NCBI RefSeq assembly: GCF_015351475.1
Contig: NZ_JADKPR010000003.1
Location: forward strand, 62,001-126,000
Source: Flavobacterium sp. HJJ
Lineage (GTDB): Bacteria > Bacteroidota > Bacteroidia > Flavobacteriales > Flavobacteriaceae
Length of the DNA stretch: 64,000 bases
Direction of reading: 5' to 3'
Shown here: one piece after another, positions 20,301 through 26,919 of the stretch
Layout: each line of letters starts with the position of its first letter
Position numbering within the stretch: position 1 is the first letter of the stretch
The notes under the pieces: generated by a model
Seen by the model: only the letters and a program-made list of their open reading frames with translations
What the model was told of the DNA's origin: nothing
Databases searched by the model: none
Position numbers and translations under genes: made by a program

Positions 20301-20493
20301 TTTGTTTTATCTAAAAAACGATCAGGATGTTTCAATAGATTTATCAAATTACAAAGGAACTTTTGAAGTATATGCAATCAATGCTTCAAATGGAAATGTA
20401 ACTAAAAAAGCAAGTATCAGCGGGGGAAAACAAGTTGTAATTCCGCAGGCTGAAATCAAGGAAAAAGTACTTTTTGTAGTAAAGAAAAATTAA
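17341..20493 (+). CDS. Secreted beta-helix / DUF6298 two-domain protein
   Basis: This exported 1050-residue protein starts at 17341; M10 at 17368 is an alternative giving a shorter signal peptide ending ISTAQ. The N-terminal half (about residues 55-520) looks like a pectate-lyase-type right-handed beta-helix (KTIQTAIDYAA, GTVLLDKGTFKVSGVI, GIVLRGSGSDTNGT). The C-terminal half (about 600-1045) matches my memory of DUF6298, a TIM-barrel-like region with ITRFVPGHYGLGYT, NAWYWNRLKTFAELA, LLNENYFQHNILEAGAHW and VIDIRYWYYREDGTAYAPEGG. A short beta-sandwich ends the protein. No activity can be assigned. In this setting it may be a hydrolase or lyase acting on a rare pectin linkage, with the helix and barrel either both catalytic or one binding. 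It is the largest enzyme-like protein in the first half of the locus. Confidence 0.65.
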   Translation: MNFIQLKNIMTKQDLLVLSCFVIFFSANISTAQNTFPDITKSKEGKLERTTDAKGNQIPDFSFAGYKASSVAIPDVAVKVFVPHIDGDATKTIQTAIDYAAKLKADKNGFKGTVLLDKGTFKVSGVINIKESGIVLRGSGSDTNGTMLLGTSINRSAIISISGINNQILKDKFELADNFTPLGAIVLNVKNGTSLKKGDHITINTPITKNWIDLLSMNDFGGESGWIGWKADDFVIRADREIINVQGNKITIDAPLTNALDEELSKSTVVNYNWSGRINNSGVENLTLKSEYDTTNTKDEQHRWTGISVENAEDVWVRQVNFEQFAGSAVSVLKTAKRITVEDCLSLNPISEIASFRRNTFYTEGQQTLFQRCYSEFGYNDFVVGGYATAGPNVFLQCESHQPFSFSGSVGSWATGILFDVSLIDGNAISFKNKEQDGRGLGWNVANSVIWETSASKIENYSPPTANNWAFGVWAQWAGNGHWKDVNNHISPRSLFYALLEQRFGKLPMNAQIMDLGTEPSSSPTLEQAKELTAEAYKLNETLKEFIVKASARNPISIDYGKAKRIDEVKTDAVANANSNKIVLTNGLLTAENGVITGEVVDVPWWRGSLRESEVSKSRPHITRFVPGHYGLGYTDNLEETVNYLVENNKSAIDHNYGLWYEQRMADHERIRRIDPDVWAPFYEQPFDRSGQGIAWDHLSKYDLTRYNAWYWNRLKTFAELAGQKNKILLNENYFQHNILEAGAHWASSPWRPANNVNTTGLPEPPPYAGDKRIFLAEQFYDIKNTDIRKLHAAFIEKNLENFKDNANVLQLTSAEYTGPLSFMQFWIDVIANYEKSHQNQSKIALSATKDVQDAILNDVERAKTVDVIDIRYWYYREDGTAYAPEGGVNLAPRQHARKIKTGKETDDQVYRAVREYREKYPEKAVLYSTMGAPRFGWPALMAGASLANVPKIELSTFHSALIGMKFAEGTTFSDNLWTLENKGNAYLFYLKNDQDVSIDLSNYKGTFEVYAINASNGNVTKKASISGGKQVVIPQAEIKEKVLFVVKKN

Positions 20494-20500
20494 TCAAGGT

Positions 20501-20575
20501 TTGTCATTGCGAGGAACGAAGCAATCACATAACGAGAGCAACTAAGTAAGATTGCTTCGTTCCTCGCAATGACAA
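20501..20575. repeat. Inverted-repeat element, TGTCATT/AATGACA family
   Basis: TTGTCATTGCGAGGAACGAAGCAATC at 20501 onward is the exact reverse complement of 20550-20575. It belongs to the same general family as 84-186, 33768-33857 and 33910-34013, with a different stem interior (GCGAGGAACGAAGCAAT). An ATG in the right arm (20569) extends the reading frame of the next gene artefactually. Confidence 0.85.
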
Positions 20576-20604
20576 ATAAATACACAATTCAAAATAAAAA
20601 CAAG

Positions 20605-22008
20605 ATGAACCTGAAAATGAAATACCTATTTGCTCTGAGCATAAACTTTCTGTTGACAGCACAAAGTGGATTTTCTCAATCTGAAAAGTCAAAAGCTTTA
20701 CCTAGAATCAAAGTTTCCGAAAACAAACATTATTTTGTTACCGAAGACGGTAAGCCATTTTTCTGGTTAGGCGACACAGGCTGGCTGACATTTAGCAAAC
20801 TGGACAGAGCAGGTGTTGAAAAATACCTTCAGGATCGAAAAGCAAAAGGATTCAATGTCGTTCAAGTAATGGTATTGCATAATCTGAATGCTGTAAATGC
20901 GTATGGCGATCAGGCCCTGATGAATGATAATCTGGCGGATCAGATTACTTCGCCTGGCAATGATCCAGACAATGCTCCCGAATATGATTATTGGGATCAC
21001 ATAGATTACACTTTGGAAGTAGCTCAAAAAAACGGAATCTATCTTGCAATGGTTCCGGTTTGGGGAACCAATGTTTCAAAAGGGAATAAAGTGAGCAAGG
21101 AACAGGCAGTTAAATACGCGAAGTTTTTAGCCGACCGATATAAAAACAAAACCAATGTAATTTGGCTAAATGGAGGCGATACCCACGGAAACGAATTTCA
21201 GGACATTTGGAACGCCATCGGAAACACATTAAAAACGAGTAACCCAAATCAGCTGGTGACTTTCCATCCTTTCGGAAGAACCGATTCTTCTGACGATTAT
21301 CACAATGCATCTTGGTTAGATTTCAATATGTTCCAATCAGGTCACAGAAGATACGATCAGGATTCGTCGAAAACCGCTTTCAAAGAAGACAATTACAAAT
21401 TTGTTCACAGAGACTGGGATTTAAAACCAACAAAACCAACGCTTGACGGAGAACCATCTTACGAAGGAATTCCACACGGTTTGCACGATACTTTGCAACC
21501 ATTATGGAAAGCTAGTGATGTGAGACGTTATGGCTATTGGTCTGTTCTTGCTGGTGGTGCAGGTTATACTTACGGACATAATGCGGTGATGCAAATGTTT
21601 AGAAAAGGCGACAAACCCGCTTATGGAAACAAAGTGTTTTGGTACGATGCCATTAATGCACCTGGTGCAGGGCAAATGGTTTACATCAAAAAATTAATGT
21701 TGAGTTTTCCTTATTTGGAAAGAGTTCCGGATCAATCTTTAATTGCTAATCAAGGTGAAAAATACGATTATTTGGTAGCGACAAGAGGGGAAAATTACGC
21801 TTTGATTTATACTTATAATGGCAGAAAAATTGCTGTTAATATGGGGAAAATTGCAGGAGATAAAGTAACGGCAACTTGGTACAATCCAAGCAACGGACAA
21901 AAAACAAAGATTGGAATTTTTGATAATAAAGGAACCAAAGAATTTCAGCCTTCAGGCAAAAAAGAAGACGGAAACGACTGGGTTTTAATTTTAAGTTCGA
22001 ATAAATAA
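20605..22008 (+). CDS. GH140 apiosidase (DUF4038)
   Basis: This is an exported endo-apiosidase-type enzyme. GH140 hydrolyses the apiosyl linkage that anchors side chains to the homogalacturonan backbone of RG-II. The start is set at 20605 (MNLKMKYLFALSINFLLTAQ), since the in-frame ATG at 20569 lies within the upstream palindrome. The TIM barrel opens with YFVTEDGKPFFWLGDTGWL. Likely catalytic acids are D192 in WLNGGDTHG and E283 in TLDGEPSYEG, at similar positions to the Asp/Glu pair of the characterised Bacteroides enzyme. The C-terminal beta-domain ends with KEDGNDWVLILSSNK. Its presence is the strongest sign that the locus handles RG-II. It also links to the RuBisCO-like/DUF1537 operon at 52637, which may degrade apiose. 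Confidence 0.85.
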   Translation: MNLKMKYLFALSINFLLTAQSGFSQSEKSKALPRIKVSENKHYFVTEDGKPFFWLGDTGWLTFSKLDRAGVEKYLQDRKAKGFNVVQVMVLHNLNAVNAYGDQALMNDNLADQITSPGNDPDNAPEYDYWDHIDYTLEVAQKNGIYLAMVPVWGTNVSKGNKVSKEQAVKYAKFLADRYKNKTNVIWLNGGDTHGNEFQDIWNAIGNTLKTSNPNQLVTFHPFGRTDSSDDYHNASWLDFNMFQSGHRRYDQDSSKTAFKEDNYKFVHRDWDLKPTKPTLDGEPSYEGIPHGLHDTLQPLWKASDVRRYGYWSVLAGGAGYTYGHNAVMQMFRKGDKPAYGNKVFWYDAINAPGAGQMVYIKKLMLSFPYLERVPDQSLIANQGEKYDYLVATRGENYALIYTYNGRKIAVNMGKIAGDKVTATWYNPSNGQKTKIGIFDNKGTKEFQPSGKKEDGNDWVLILSSNK

Positions 22009-22012
22009 AAAA

Positions 22013-22130
22013 TTTGCACGCAGATTTCGCAGATTTTCGCAGAAAAATCTGTGTTAATCTTTTCTTCCGACAGTTATCGGGAGTGGCTAAAATTGAAAAT
22101 CTGCACTAATCTGCGGAATCTGCGTGCAAA
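22013..22130. repeat. Inverted-repeat element, CTGCG family
   Basis: The left arm (22013-22050, TTTGCACGCAGATTTCGCAG...) and right arm (22095-22130, ...CTGCGGAATCTGCGTGCAAA) pair over more than 30 nt around a ~45-nt loop. Truncated relatives (AATCTGCG repeats) occur at 24860-24885 and 48071-48090. Sequence inside this element adds 30 false codons to the GH28 frame. Confidence 0.8.
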
Positions 22131-22140
22131 AATAAACACT

Positions 22141-23715
22141 ATGAAAATCAAAAACATCATAATCATACTCTGTTTCCTAACAGGTTTAAATACCGCTTTC
22201 GCAAATGACGGCTGGTACAATATCCTAAATGAAGGCGGAAATAACAAAGGAATAAAATGCACTGAAGCCATTCAGAAGACAATCGAAAAAGCCTCTGCAA
22301 ATGGTGGAGGAACTATCTTTTTTCCTGCCGGTGAATACTTAACTGGAGCATTAAGACTAAGAAGCAACATTACAATTTATTTGGATTCGGGTGCACTTTT
22401 GAAATTTTCCGATAATTTTGATGATTACCTGCCATATGTAGAAATGCGTTATGAAGGAATCGTAATGCAGTCATTTTCTCCATTATTTTATGCCAAGGAT
22501 GTCGAAAATATCACCATCAAAGGACGAGGTGTAATCGACGGACAGGGAAAAGCGTGGTGGAATGAAGTCTATCGAATCGAAACTGCCAAAGGCCCGATTC
22601 CGGAAACCAAATACCAAAAAATGTGGGTAGAACAAAACAAAGGAATTGTTTATGAACCTTACTACAAAAGAACGATTGACAAACATTTTTTCAGACCTTC
22701 TTTCTTTCAAACTTACAATTGCAAAAACATTTTGATTAAGGGTGTGACCTTCCAAAATTCGCCTTTTTGGACAATAAATCCCGAATTCTGTGACAATGTT
22801 ACCGTTACGGGAATCACGATTTTCAATCCGTATTCACCCAATACAGACGGAATCAATCCTTCTTCCTGCAAGAATGTGCACATCTCGGACTGTCATATCA
22901 GCGTTGGAGACGATTGTATTACCATCAAATCGGGTCGTGACGCAGACGGACGAAAATACGGGAAAGCTTGTGAGAACGTAACCATTACGAATTGTACAAT
23001 GTTAAGCGGTCACGGAGGGGTCGTTATCGGAAGCGAAATGTCTGGCGGAATCAAAAAAGTGACGATTTCCAATTGTGTTTTTGATGGAACCGACAGGGGA
23101 ATCCGTATCAAATCGGCTCGTGGACGCGGAGGTGTTGTCGAAGATATTCGCGTTGATAATATCGTGATGAAAAACATCAAAGAGGAAGTTTTTGTTTTGG
23201 ATTTATTTTACGATAAAGACAATGCGGTGGAACCGGTTACCGAGCGAACTCCGATTTTCAGAAACATTCATATGAGCAATATTACCGGCGGAAATGTAAA
23301 TAAAGCCGGAGTTATTCGAGGAATTTCCGAAATGCCAATTCAGAATATCTCTTTTTCAGACATCAACATTGATGGAAAAGAAGGTTTCTCTGTAATCACG
23401 GCATCTGATGTTGAATTTCACGATGTAAAAGTGAATGCGACAGTGGGATCCTCTTTCAAAATCAGCGATTCTAAGAATCTGATTCTTGACAATTCAGGTT
23501 CGTCAACTCCTATAAAGGGAACTCCGGTTATCAAATTGGACAATGTTTCGAATGTAATGATTAACAATAATTTCCCTTTCAATGCAACCGATATTTTCAT
23601 TGAAGCTGACGGAAAAGAAACGAAAAATATTTTTGTAAAAAATAATGTTTTCAATAACGTTTCGACGGTGGTTAAAAAAGGCGCGAGTTTAGATAAAAAA
23701 GCAATTGTAGAATAA
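22141..23715 (+). CDS. GH28 polygalacturonase, exported
   Basis: This 524-residue enzyme hydrolyses alpha-1,4-linked galacturonic acid, probably in exo mode on pectic fragments. The start at 22141 (MKIKNIIIILCFLTGLNTAFA) gives a clean signal peptide; the longer reading begins in the upstream repeat. The right-handed beta-helix carries the full GH28 active site: NTDG with D236, GDDC with D257-D258, GHGG with H291 and RIKS with R322 and K324. The N-terminal part has CTEAIQKTIEKASANGGGTI and the sugar-binding-like FFPAGEYLTGAL. The extra N-terminal loop (WWNEVYRIETAKG...) is typical of Bacteroidota GH28 that act on RG-type substrates, though exact specificity cannot be read. It is followed after 115 nt by the GH43-like gene, with a G-rich inverted repeat in between. 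Confidence 0.92.
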   Translation: MKIKNIIIILCFLTGLNTAFANDGWYNILNEGGNNKGIKCTEAIQKTIEKASANGGGTIFFPAGEYLTGALRLRSNITIYLDSGALLKFSDNFDDYLPYVEMRYEGIVMQSFSPLFYAKDVENITIKGRGVIDGQGKAWWNEVYRIETAKGPIPETKYQKMWVEQNKGIVYEPYYKRTIDKHFFRPSFFQTYNCKNILIKGVTFQNSPFWTINPEFCDNVTVTGITIFNPYSPNTDGINPSSCKNVHISDCHISVGDDCITIKSGRDADGRKYGKACENVTITNCTMLSGHGGVVIGSEMSGGIKKVTISNCVFDGTDRGIRIKSARGRGGVVEDIRVDNIVMKNIKEEVFVLDLFYDKDNAVEPVTERTPIFRNIHMSNITGGNVNKAGVIRGISEMPIQNISFSDINIDGKEGFSVITASDVEFHDVKVNATVGSSFKISDSKNLILDNSGSSTPIKGTPVIKLDNVSNVMINNNFPFNATDIFIEADGKETKNIFVKNNVFNNVSTVVKKGASLDKKAIVE

Positions 23716-23905
23716 TCCCCACCCCAACCCTCCCCAAAGGGGAGGGAGCCAAAACAAAATTGTTGGTGGCGAAAAAGACAGAAACAAGATTTGTAATACT
23801 ATTCCAATTTTGGAAATAATATAAAATATAATGTTCACAATAAAAAAACATTCCAATAATCACATCTCGGCTCCCTCTCCTTTGGGGAGGGTTGGGGTGG
23901 GGATT
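23714..23905. repeat. G/C-rich inverted repeat (CCCCAACCCTCCCC family) spanning a gene start
   Basis: AATCCCCACCCCAACCCTCCCC... at 23714-23750 reappears as the reverse complement at 23869-23905, 118 nt apart. The arms also contain an internal short palindrome (CCTCCCC/GGGGAGG). The left arm overlaps the 3' end of GH28 by 2 nt, and the right arm lies inside the next coding region. A degenerate single arm with GAGGGTTGGGGTGAGC occurs at 60519-60535. Confidence 0.85.
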
Positions 23906-24805
23906 TTATTATTTTTCACTTTATTAAGTTTTTCCCAAAAAAAGAAAGAAATCTACTTGTTCACATCTTTCAGGGAACCAGCTACCGAAGGTTTGTATCT
24001 CGCCTACAGCGAAGACGGCTACAACTGGAAAGGCCTTGAAGGATCGTTTCTAAAACCCGAAATTGGCGGAAGCGAAACCAAAATTATGCGTGATCCATCA
24101 ATCACAAAAGGCGCAGACGGAACCTATCATTTGGTTTGGACAACCGATTGGAAAGGCGGAAACGGTTTTGGATACGCTAGTTCAAAAGATTTGATTCATT
24201 GGTCAGAACAACAATATATTCCCGTGATGAAGAACGAGCCGGAAGTGGTAAACGTTTGGGCTCCCGAAATTTTTTATGACGATGTCAAGAAAGAATACAT
24301 CATTATTTGGGCTTCAACAATTCCGTTTCGTTATGCAAAAGGTCAGGAAGAGGAGAAAAACAACCACAGGATGTATTACGTGACAACCAAAGATTTCAAA
24401 ACATTTTCGGATACCAAATTGTTTTACGAGCCCGGTTTTAGTGTCATTGATTGTGTGATTGTCAAAAAAGGCAAAAAGGATTATGTTTTGGTTTTGAAAG
24501 ACAACACAAGGCCGATGCGAAACATCAAAGTGGCTTTTGGGAAATCGGTTTTAGGGCCTTTCGGCAAAAGCTCAGAGCCTTTTACAGCCCATTTGTCAGA
24601 AGGACCTACGGTTGTAAAAATCAAAAACAAATGGCTGATTTATTACGACAACTACGGTGAGAAAAATTACAAGGCTTCAAGTACTTCAGACTTTGTTCAT
24701 TTTGAAGATGTTTCCTCAAAGATAAGCCTTCCAGAAGGACACAAACACGGAACGATTACAACTATTTCGTCAGCAGTTTTAAAAGGATTAATTGAAAAGA
24801 AGTAA
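23831..24805 (+). CDS. GH43-like five-bladed beta-propeller hydrolase
   Basis: This 324-residue exported protein has the features of GH43: D88 in MRDPSI as likely base, the conserved WAPEI (about 143-147), D207 in VIDC as likely pKa modulator and E257 in SEGPTV as likely acid. GH43 enzymes mostly release L-arabinofuranose, D-xylose or D-galactose from plant polymers; the subfamily is not evident. The N-terminus is odd. Residues 14-25 (APSPLGRVGVGI) are encoded by the right arm of a dispersed inverted repeat and run straight into the hydrophobic signal core LLFFTLLSFS. No ATG exists between the repeat and the mature protein; a TTG at 23882 and a GTG at 23897 are alternatives, both inside the repeat. 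So the repeat supplies the translation start or part of the signal peptide. Confidence 0.78.
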   Translation: MFTIKKHSNNHISAPSPLGRVGVGILLFFTLLSFSQKKKEIYLFTSFREPATEGLYLAYSEDGYNWKGLEGSFLKPEIGGSETKIMRDPSITKGADGTYHLVWTTDWKGGNGFGYASSKDLIHWSEQQYIPVMKNEPEVVNVWAPEIFYDDVKKEYIIIWASTIPFRYAKGQEEEKNNHRMYYVTTKDFKTFSDTKLFYEPGFSVIDCVIVKKGKKDYVLVLKDNTRPMRNIKVAFGKSVLGPFGKSSEPFTAHLSEGPTVVKIKNKWLIYYDNYGEKNYKASSTSDFVHFEDVSSKISLPEGHKHGTITTISSAVLKGLIEKK

Positions 24806-24811
24806 AATATA

Positions 24812-24924
24812 ATGCCATAGATTTCAAAGATTAGAAAAGAAAATACAAATAAAAAATCTGCGTAAATCTGCGAAATCTGCGTGAAAAAATTAGGCAAGCA
24901 AATTCAAGAATAAAATCTGTGGCA
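24812..24924. repeat. Degenerate inverted repeat with CTGCG tandem motifs
   Basis: TGCCATAGATTT near 24813 pairs with AAATCTGTGGCA ending at 24924. The interior holds AATCTGCGTAAATCTGCGAAATCTGCGTG at about 24857-24885, related to the 22013-22130 element. It looks like a decayed composite element between the GH43-like gene and the propeller gene. Confidence 0.5.
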
Positions 24925-24937
24925 AAAAAGAAAAACA

Positions 24938-26815
24938 ATGACTGCATTTAAAAACATAAAAACCAATATCGTAACAGCATCAGCAATACTATTGACTTGC
25001 GGAGCTGTAACTTCTGCATTGGCACAAAATGATACCATACGCTATACAGGCAAAACACTTTCGAATGTCGATTACCACCACGGGCAATTAGCTCCCGCAG
25101 TTGGAGTTCACGCGACACAGATAATGCGCGCAAGCAGGGAACATCCCGAAAAAGCAGATGGTTTGGGATGGACCTACAACCACCAACCGATGATGGCGTA
25201 TTGGAACAATACCTTTTATTTGAATTATTTGAGCGATCCAACGGGAGAACATATTCCGCCAAGTCAAACTTTTTTAATGACTTCGAAAGACGGTGTGACT
25301 TGGACAAAACCACAAACACTTTTCCCAATTTACAAAGTTCCCGATGGTTTTAAAAAAGAAGGAATGGAAGGCGTTGCCAAAAATCTGGATGCGATTATGC
25401 ACCAACGCATTGGCTTTTATGTTACTTCCGACAAAAAATTGATTGCTATGGGGTATTATGGCGTAGCATTGGATAAAAAAGACGACCCAAATGACGGAAA
25501 AGGAATTGGCCGTGTCGTTCGCGAAATCTACAAAGACGGGACTTTTGGACCAATTTATTTTATCCGATATAATAAAACCGGAAATCCGTTGCCAACAACC
25601 TTTCCGTTTTACACCAAAAGCAAGGACAAGAAATTTATCAAAGCTTGTGACGAATTATTGTCTAAACCTTTGTTGATGCAACAATGGGTGGAAGAAGCCG
25701 ATCGTGATGATGAATTGATTCCGTTAAAAAAACAATACAAAGCTTTTAATTATTACCATTTGCCAAACGGAAATGTAGTCGGTTTATGGAAATTTGCTTT
25801 GACATCCATCAGTAAAGACGAAGGAAAAACTTGGCAATACATCCCGACAAGAGCGCCCGGTTTTGTCAACAGCAATGCCAAGATTTGGGGACAAAAAACT
25901 TCGGATAACCGTTATGCAACTGTTTATAATCCGTCAGAATATCGTTGGCCATTGGCTATTTCAACTTCTGATGACGGATTGAACTACAAAGATTTATTGT
26001 TGGTTCACGGCGAAGTGAGTCCGATGCGTTATGGCGGAAACTACAAATCGGCAGGGCCACAATACGTTCGAGGAATTTCCGAAACTGACGGAACTCCGCC
26101 TGACGGAAAACTTTGGGTAAGCTACAGTATGAACAAAGAAGATATTTGGGTGGCTTCGATTCCGGTTCCGGTGACTAGCGAAGTAAAAGAAAACGCTAAT
26201 GATGTTTTCAATGATTTACCAAATGGCGAAGAATTAAAATTATGGAACACTTACGATTTGGCTTGGGCTTCCGCCAAAGTGGAAAAGAAAACCGACGGCA
26301 AAAAAAGCCTAACTTTAAGAGACCAAGATGCTTTTGATTATTCCCGTGCCGAGCGTGTGATTCCGTTTGCCAAAAAAATGGAAGCCACTTTTACCGTTAA
26401 GCCCGAACAAAACAATCACGGTTTACTGCAGGTTGAATTTCAAAATGCGCAAGGACTTCCTGCGATTCGTTTAGAATTCGATTCGGATGGGGAATTGAAA
26501 GCGAAAAATGGCGCCCGTTTTGGGGGAATTATGAAATATGAAGCCGGAAAGGAATATACTGTTACGGTTAAACTGAATGTGGCTAGCCGTTCTTATACCG
26601 TAAAAGTAAATGACGGCAAGGAAACCAACAAGATATTTTATGCTCCGGTTGACGGAATTTCACGCATTATGTTCCGCACGGGAGAGCAACGTTATACACC
26701 AAATGCAGACACAGAACCGGATACACCGGATTTCACAGATTTGCCGGATACAGGAAAATTAATCCCCGAGGCGGTGTTTAATATTGAATCGTTGGTTACT
26801 AAAAAGGAACAATAA
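24938..26815 (+). CDS. Secreted beta-propeller protein with C-terminal jelly roll, unassigned hydrolase or lyase
   Basis: This 625-residue exported protein (signal peptide ending TSALAQ, residue 30) starts with a propeller-like domain of about 390 residues. It has blade motifs such as TSKDGVTWTKPQTLF, SISKDEGKTWQYIP and STSDDGLNYKDLL, which resemble sialidase Asp-boxes. The C-terminal ~190 residues (from LWNTYDLAWASA) read as a concanavalin-like beta-sandwich with QVEFQNAQGLPAIRLEFDSDGEL. I do not recognise a named CAZy family. Candidate activities are exo-hydrolysis or lysis of a terminal pectin sugar; a sialidase function is unlikely in a plant-glycan locus. Its context, between a GH43-like and a GH78 gene, suggests RG side-chain processing. 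Confidence 0.6.
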   Translation: MTAFKNIKTNIVTASAILLTCGAVTSALAQNDTIRYTGKTLSNVDYHHGQLAPAVGVHATQIMRASREHPEKADGLGWTYNHQPMMAYWNNTFYLNYLSDPTGEHIPPSQTFLMTSKDGVTWTKPQTLFPIYKVPDGFKKEGMEGVAKNLDAIMHQRIGFYVTSDKKLIAMGYYGVALDKKDDPNDGKGIGRVVREIYKDGTFGPIYFIRYNKTGNPLPTTFPFYTKSKDKKFIKACDELLSKPLLMQQWVEEADRDDELIPLKKQYKAFNYYHLPNGNVVGLWKFALTSISKDEGKTWQYIPTRAPGFVNSNAKIWGQKTSDNRYATVYNPSEYRWPLAISTSDDGLNYKDLLLVHGEVSPMRYGGNYKSAGPQYVRGISETDGTPPDGKLWVSYSMNKEDIWVASIPVPVTSEVKENANDVFNDLPNGEELKLWNTYDLAWASAKVEKKTDGKKSLTLRDQDAFDYSRAERVIPFAKKMEATFTVKPEQNNHGLLQVEFQNAQGLPAIRLEFDSDGELKAKNGARFGGIMKYEAGKEYTVTVKLNVASRSYTVKVNDGKETNKIFYAPVDGISRIMFRTGEQRYTPNADTEPDTPDFTDLPDTGKLIPEAVFNIESLVTKKEQ

Positions 26816-26822
26816 TTTTTTT

Positions 26823-26919
26823 ACCATTAAGATATTAAGAAAATTAAGTTGAATGCTTAATGAGCTTATTTTGAGAGAATAAAGACGCTAATACTTAATT
26901 TTCTTAATATCTTAATGGT
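26823..26919. repeat. Inverted-repeat element, ACCATTAAGATATTAAG family, copy 1
   Basis: ACCATTAAGATATTAAGAAAATTAAGT at 26823-26849 is the exact reverse complement of 26893-26919, with a 43-nt loop. A second, shorter member is at 40657-40717. The right arm ends ...CTTAATGGT and contributes the ATG at 26915 used by the next gene. Confidence 0.85.

Noticed and set aside
23714..23905. Possible CRISPR array from repeated CCCCAACCC/GGGTTGGGG units
   Set aside because: There are only two copies, in opposite orientation and of unequal spacing, and no cas genes are present; it is an inverted repeat.
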